Source: FEN-1279 sp964501535 (GTDB lineage Bacteria; Bacteroidota; Ignavibacteria; Tepidaquicellales; Tepidaquicellaceae). From it: a DNA stretch of 64,000 nt. Positions within the stretch are counted from its first letter, which is position 1; each line of letters begins with the position of its first letter. This document shows, piece by piece, positions 62,461 to 64,000 of the stretch. The position numbers were made by a program, and so were the translations under genes. A model generated the notes under the pieces. The model had not been told where the DNA came from, searched no databases, and was given only the letters and a program-made list of their open reading frames with translations. The DNA lies in contig CAZCSV010000006.1 in NCBI GenBank assembly GCA_964501535.1, forward strand, positions 106,874 through 170,873, written 5' to 3'.

Positions 62461-63831
62461 ATGAAAAAAACGTATAATATTATTTTTATCATTTTTATCA
62501 TTCATTCCTCATTATTTTTTAATCATTGTATGAGCCAGTGGATTCAGCAGACTTTACCTATAAGTGCTGAAGCGTCTTCGCTTGTATTTTTCGATGTGAA
62601 TACAGGAGTAATTTCTGTTGCTCAAGGATATGTAAGGTATATTCTTCGGACAACAAACTCTGGTTACAATTGGAATATAGTAAATAGTTTAACAGGTTCA
62701 GGAATATCTGTTTTGCAAAAAATTGATTCCACTACAATATATGCAGGAGGCGGAAATAATGGTTATCTTGCTATTTATCGAACATATAATCGGGGATTAA
62801 ACTGGGACAGTGTATCTAAAACAAGTAGTTTATCATATGCTGGATTTTATTTTGTAAATAGTGATACCGGCTGGATAAGTGTATATGATTGGACAACAAG
62901 CAAAATATATAGAACGACAAATGGCGGGGTAACATTTTTGTCATATTCAAACCCTTCTTCATTATTATATGGTAGATTATTTTTCCTTAAAGAAAAAATT
63001 AATGGAGAATATTACGGTTGGTTAGCTTCTTCCGGAAATGGGATCTTAAAAACAACAAATAGTGGCTTGTATTGGTCATATGTTTCAACTTTACAGGTGG
63101 AATATGGAAGCGAATTATGCTTTATAAATAAAGATACCGGGTGGGTAACAAATGTTTATACAAATGCTTTAAATCCACAAGATATTTATATCTCTTATAA
63201 TGGAGGACAAAATTGGGTGAAGCAGAACTTACCTGGGGGGAGTATTTTTTCAATTATTGGAATTACATCGATAAAATCGGTAAGCAAAAACACAATATAT
63301 GGAGTTGGAGGGGCTTTAGATATAAATCATCAAAGAGTATTGCCAGTAATTTGGAAAACTACCAATGCCGGAAATAACTGGGGATATCAGAAACCTGATA
63401 CATCCCTTCATTCAGGTCCTTTTAAAGCAATTGATTTTGTTAATGAAGATACAGGATGGGTATATTCCGGACCAGCAGGGTTATTTACAACAAATGGAGG
63501 AGGGCAAATAATTTATACTGTGATTAATGGCATAAACATTTCATTTTCGAATAAATTCAAACTATATCAAAATTACCCTAATCCATTTAATTCTGTAACT
63601 AAAATTAAATATCAGATACCCACAGCGACAACATCATATTATACGAATATAATATTGAAAGTTTATGATATTTCTGGAAAAGAGATAAAAAATTTAGTTA
63701 ATGAAAAGAAATTACCAGGAACTTATGAGGTGAAATTTGATGCTGATGGTTTATCAAGTGGCGTATATTTTTATTTAATGCAAATAAACGGTCTAAAAGC
63801 AGATATTAAAAAGATGATATTTTTAAAATAA
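62461..63831 (+). CDS. T9SS-secreted YCF48/BNR-type repeat protein
   Basis: 456 residues. A signal peptide ends around HCMSQW. YCF48-like units follow (DVNTGVISVAQGYVRYILRT, NSDTGWISVYD, TTNGGVTFLS, NKDTGWVTN), giving one propeller to about residue 355. The C-terminal ~90 residues are a T9SS sorting domain (YQNYPNPFNSVTKIKYQI, KVYDISGKEIKNLVNE). It differs from the others by a few extra residues (TATTSYYTN) in the domain. Surface or secreted; function unknown. Confidence 0.87.
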   Translation: MKKTYNIIFIIFIIHSSLFFNHCMSQWIQQTLPISAEASSLVFFDVNTGVISVAQGYVRYILRTTNSGYNWNIVNSLTGSGISVLQKIDSTTIYAGGGNNGYLAIYRTYNRGLNWDSVSKTSSLSYAGFYFVNSDTGWISVYDWTTSKIYRTTNGGVTFLSYSNPSSLLYGRLFFLKEKINGEYYGWLASSGNGILKTTNSGLYWSYVSTLQVEYGSELCFINKDTGWVTNVYTNALNPQDIYISYNGGQNWVKQNLPGGSIFSIIGITSIKSVSKNTIYGVGGALDINHQRVLPVIWKTTNAGNNWGYQKPDTSLHSGPFKAIDFVNEDTGWVYSGPAGLFTTNGGGQIIYTVINGINISFSNKFKLYQNYPNPFNSVTKIKYQIPTATTSYYTNIILKVYDISGKEIKNLVNEKKLPGTYEVKFDADGLSSGVYFYLMQINGLKADIKKMIFLK

Positions 63832-63843
63832 ACATACGTATAT

Positions 63844-63934
63844 AAAAAGGGCAGGGTTACCAAATATAATCTCCGGGCAGGATATTTATAAATGGATTTT
63901 TTCATTTAAAATGAAAATGTCCTACCCTTTTTTA
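63844..63934. terminator. Terminator-like inverted repeats at the right end
   Basis: aaaaagggcagg near 63845-63856 and cctaccctttttt near 63921-63933 form a long-range stem with one mismatch; inside it ttttcattt and aatgaaaa pair again. The T-run suits termination of the T9SS gene on the plus strand. Confidence 0.45.
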
Positions 63935-64000
63935 ATAAAATAAACAATTGATCCTCCCCCGATATTTAGTACACATCGAAGAGCGTAATTCTTGATATTT
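63922..64000 (-). CDS. Possible 3' end of a gene running in from the right
   Basis: On the minus strand one frame is open from the window edge to a TAG at 63922-63924, reading NIKNYALRCVLNIGGG and on to VYFIKKG. The YALRCV stretch vaguely recalls the end of FISUMP-type domains. At 25 codons this could be chance. Confidence 0.25.
   Translation of the reverse strand, partial: NIKNYALRCVLNIGGGSIVYFIKKG

Overview
This AT-rich window looks like chromosome from a Bacteroidota/FCB-group bacterium, most likely an Ignavibacteria-type lineage. The main evidence is eight proteins (one partial) that end in a type IX secretion system (T9SS) C-terminal sorting domain with the core YPNPFNP. FadL-type and OmpA-type outer-membrane proteins, lipoproteins and a GH92/GH2/GH20 glycan locus agree with this. 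No phage, insertion sequence, CRISPR array or rRNA was seen. One tRNA (Glu, TTC) is present, followed by a degenerate copy of its 3' part.

Layout. 1-1305: 3' part of a T9SS-exported Asp-box protein. 1515-7296: peptide-use module (OPT peptide transporter, PqqD-like protein, PepD dipeptidase, ACE-like M2 lipoprotein peptidase). 7829-10485: small unknown protein and an orphan four-PAS histidine kinase. 10717-25446: glycoprotein/N-glycan catabolic locus with an MFSD1-like transporter, GlcNAc/hexose permease, ROK sugar kinase, GH20 hexosaminidase, Tat-exported glycosylasparaginase, GH2 beta-mannosidase and GH92 alpha-mannosidase, plus a lipoprotein, a small beta-barrel and a Cys-rich protein. 25541-32678: FadL porin, HsmA-like membrane protein, T9SS Asp-box protein, NhaA antiporter, DUF389 membrane protein. 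32684-37015: a compact operon of an opine-dehydrogenase-like enzyme, a single-chain B12 mutase-like protein and an AsnB-like amidotransferase, behind a good promoter. 37092-44809: DPP III-like peptidase, OmpA/PD40 protein, aromatic amino acid decarboxylase, DUF6526 protein, AEC transporter, VOC protein, ornithine cyclodeaminase family enzyme. 44866-54145: head-to-tail island of five T9SS substrates. 54329-59474: second peptide-use operon (OPT, M1 aminopeptidase, PepT). 59539-63831: WecB, tRNA-Glu with an integration-scar-like fragment, a fatty acid desaturase between two hairpin repeats, and a further T9SS protein.

How it fits together. The theme is scavenging of proteins and glycoproteins. 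The GH92, GH2, GH20 and glycosylasparaginase genes would together dismantle a high-mannose N-glycan down to the GlcNAc-Asn bond. The permease and ROK kinase would take in and phosphorylate the released sugar. Two OPT modules, the MFSD1-like carrier and five peptidases would deal with the peptide part. The enzyme set resembles lysosomal glycoprotein breakdown more than the usual bacterial endoglycosidase route. The best candidate for an undescribed system is the opine-dehydrogenase/B12/AsnB operon: its genes are individually recognisable, but their joint product is not obvious.

Family assignments come from reading motifs and domain order in the translations. No database search was run.
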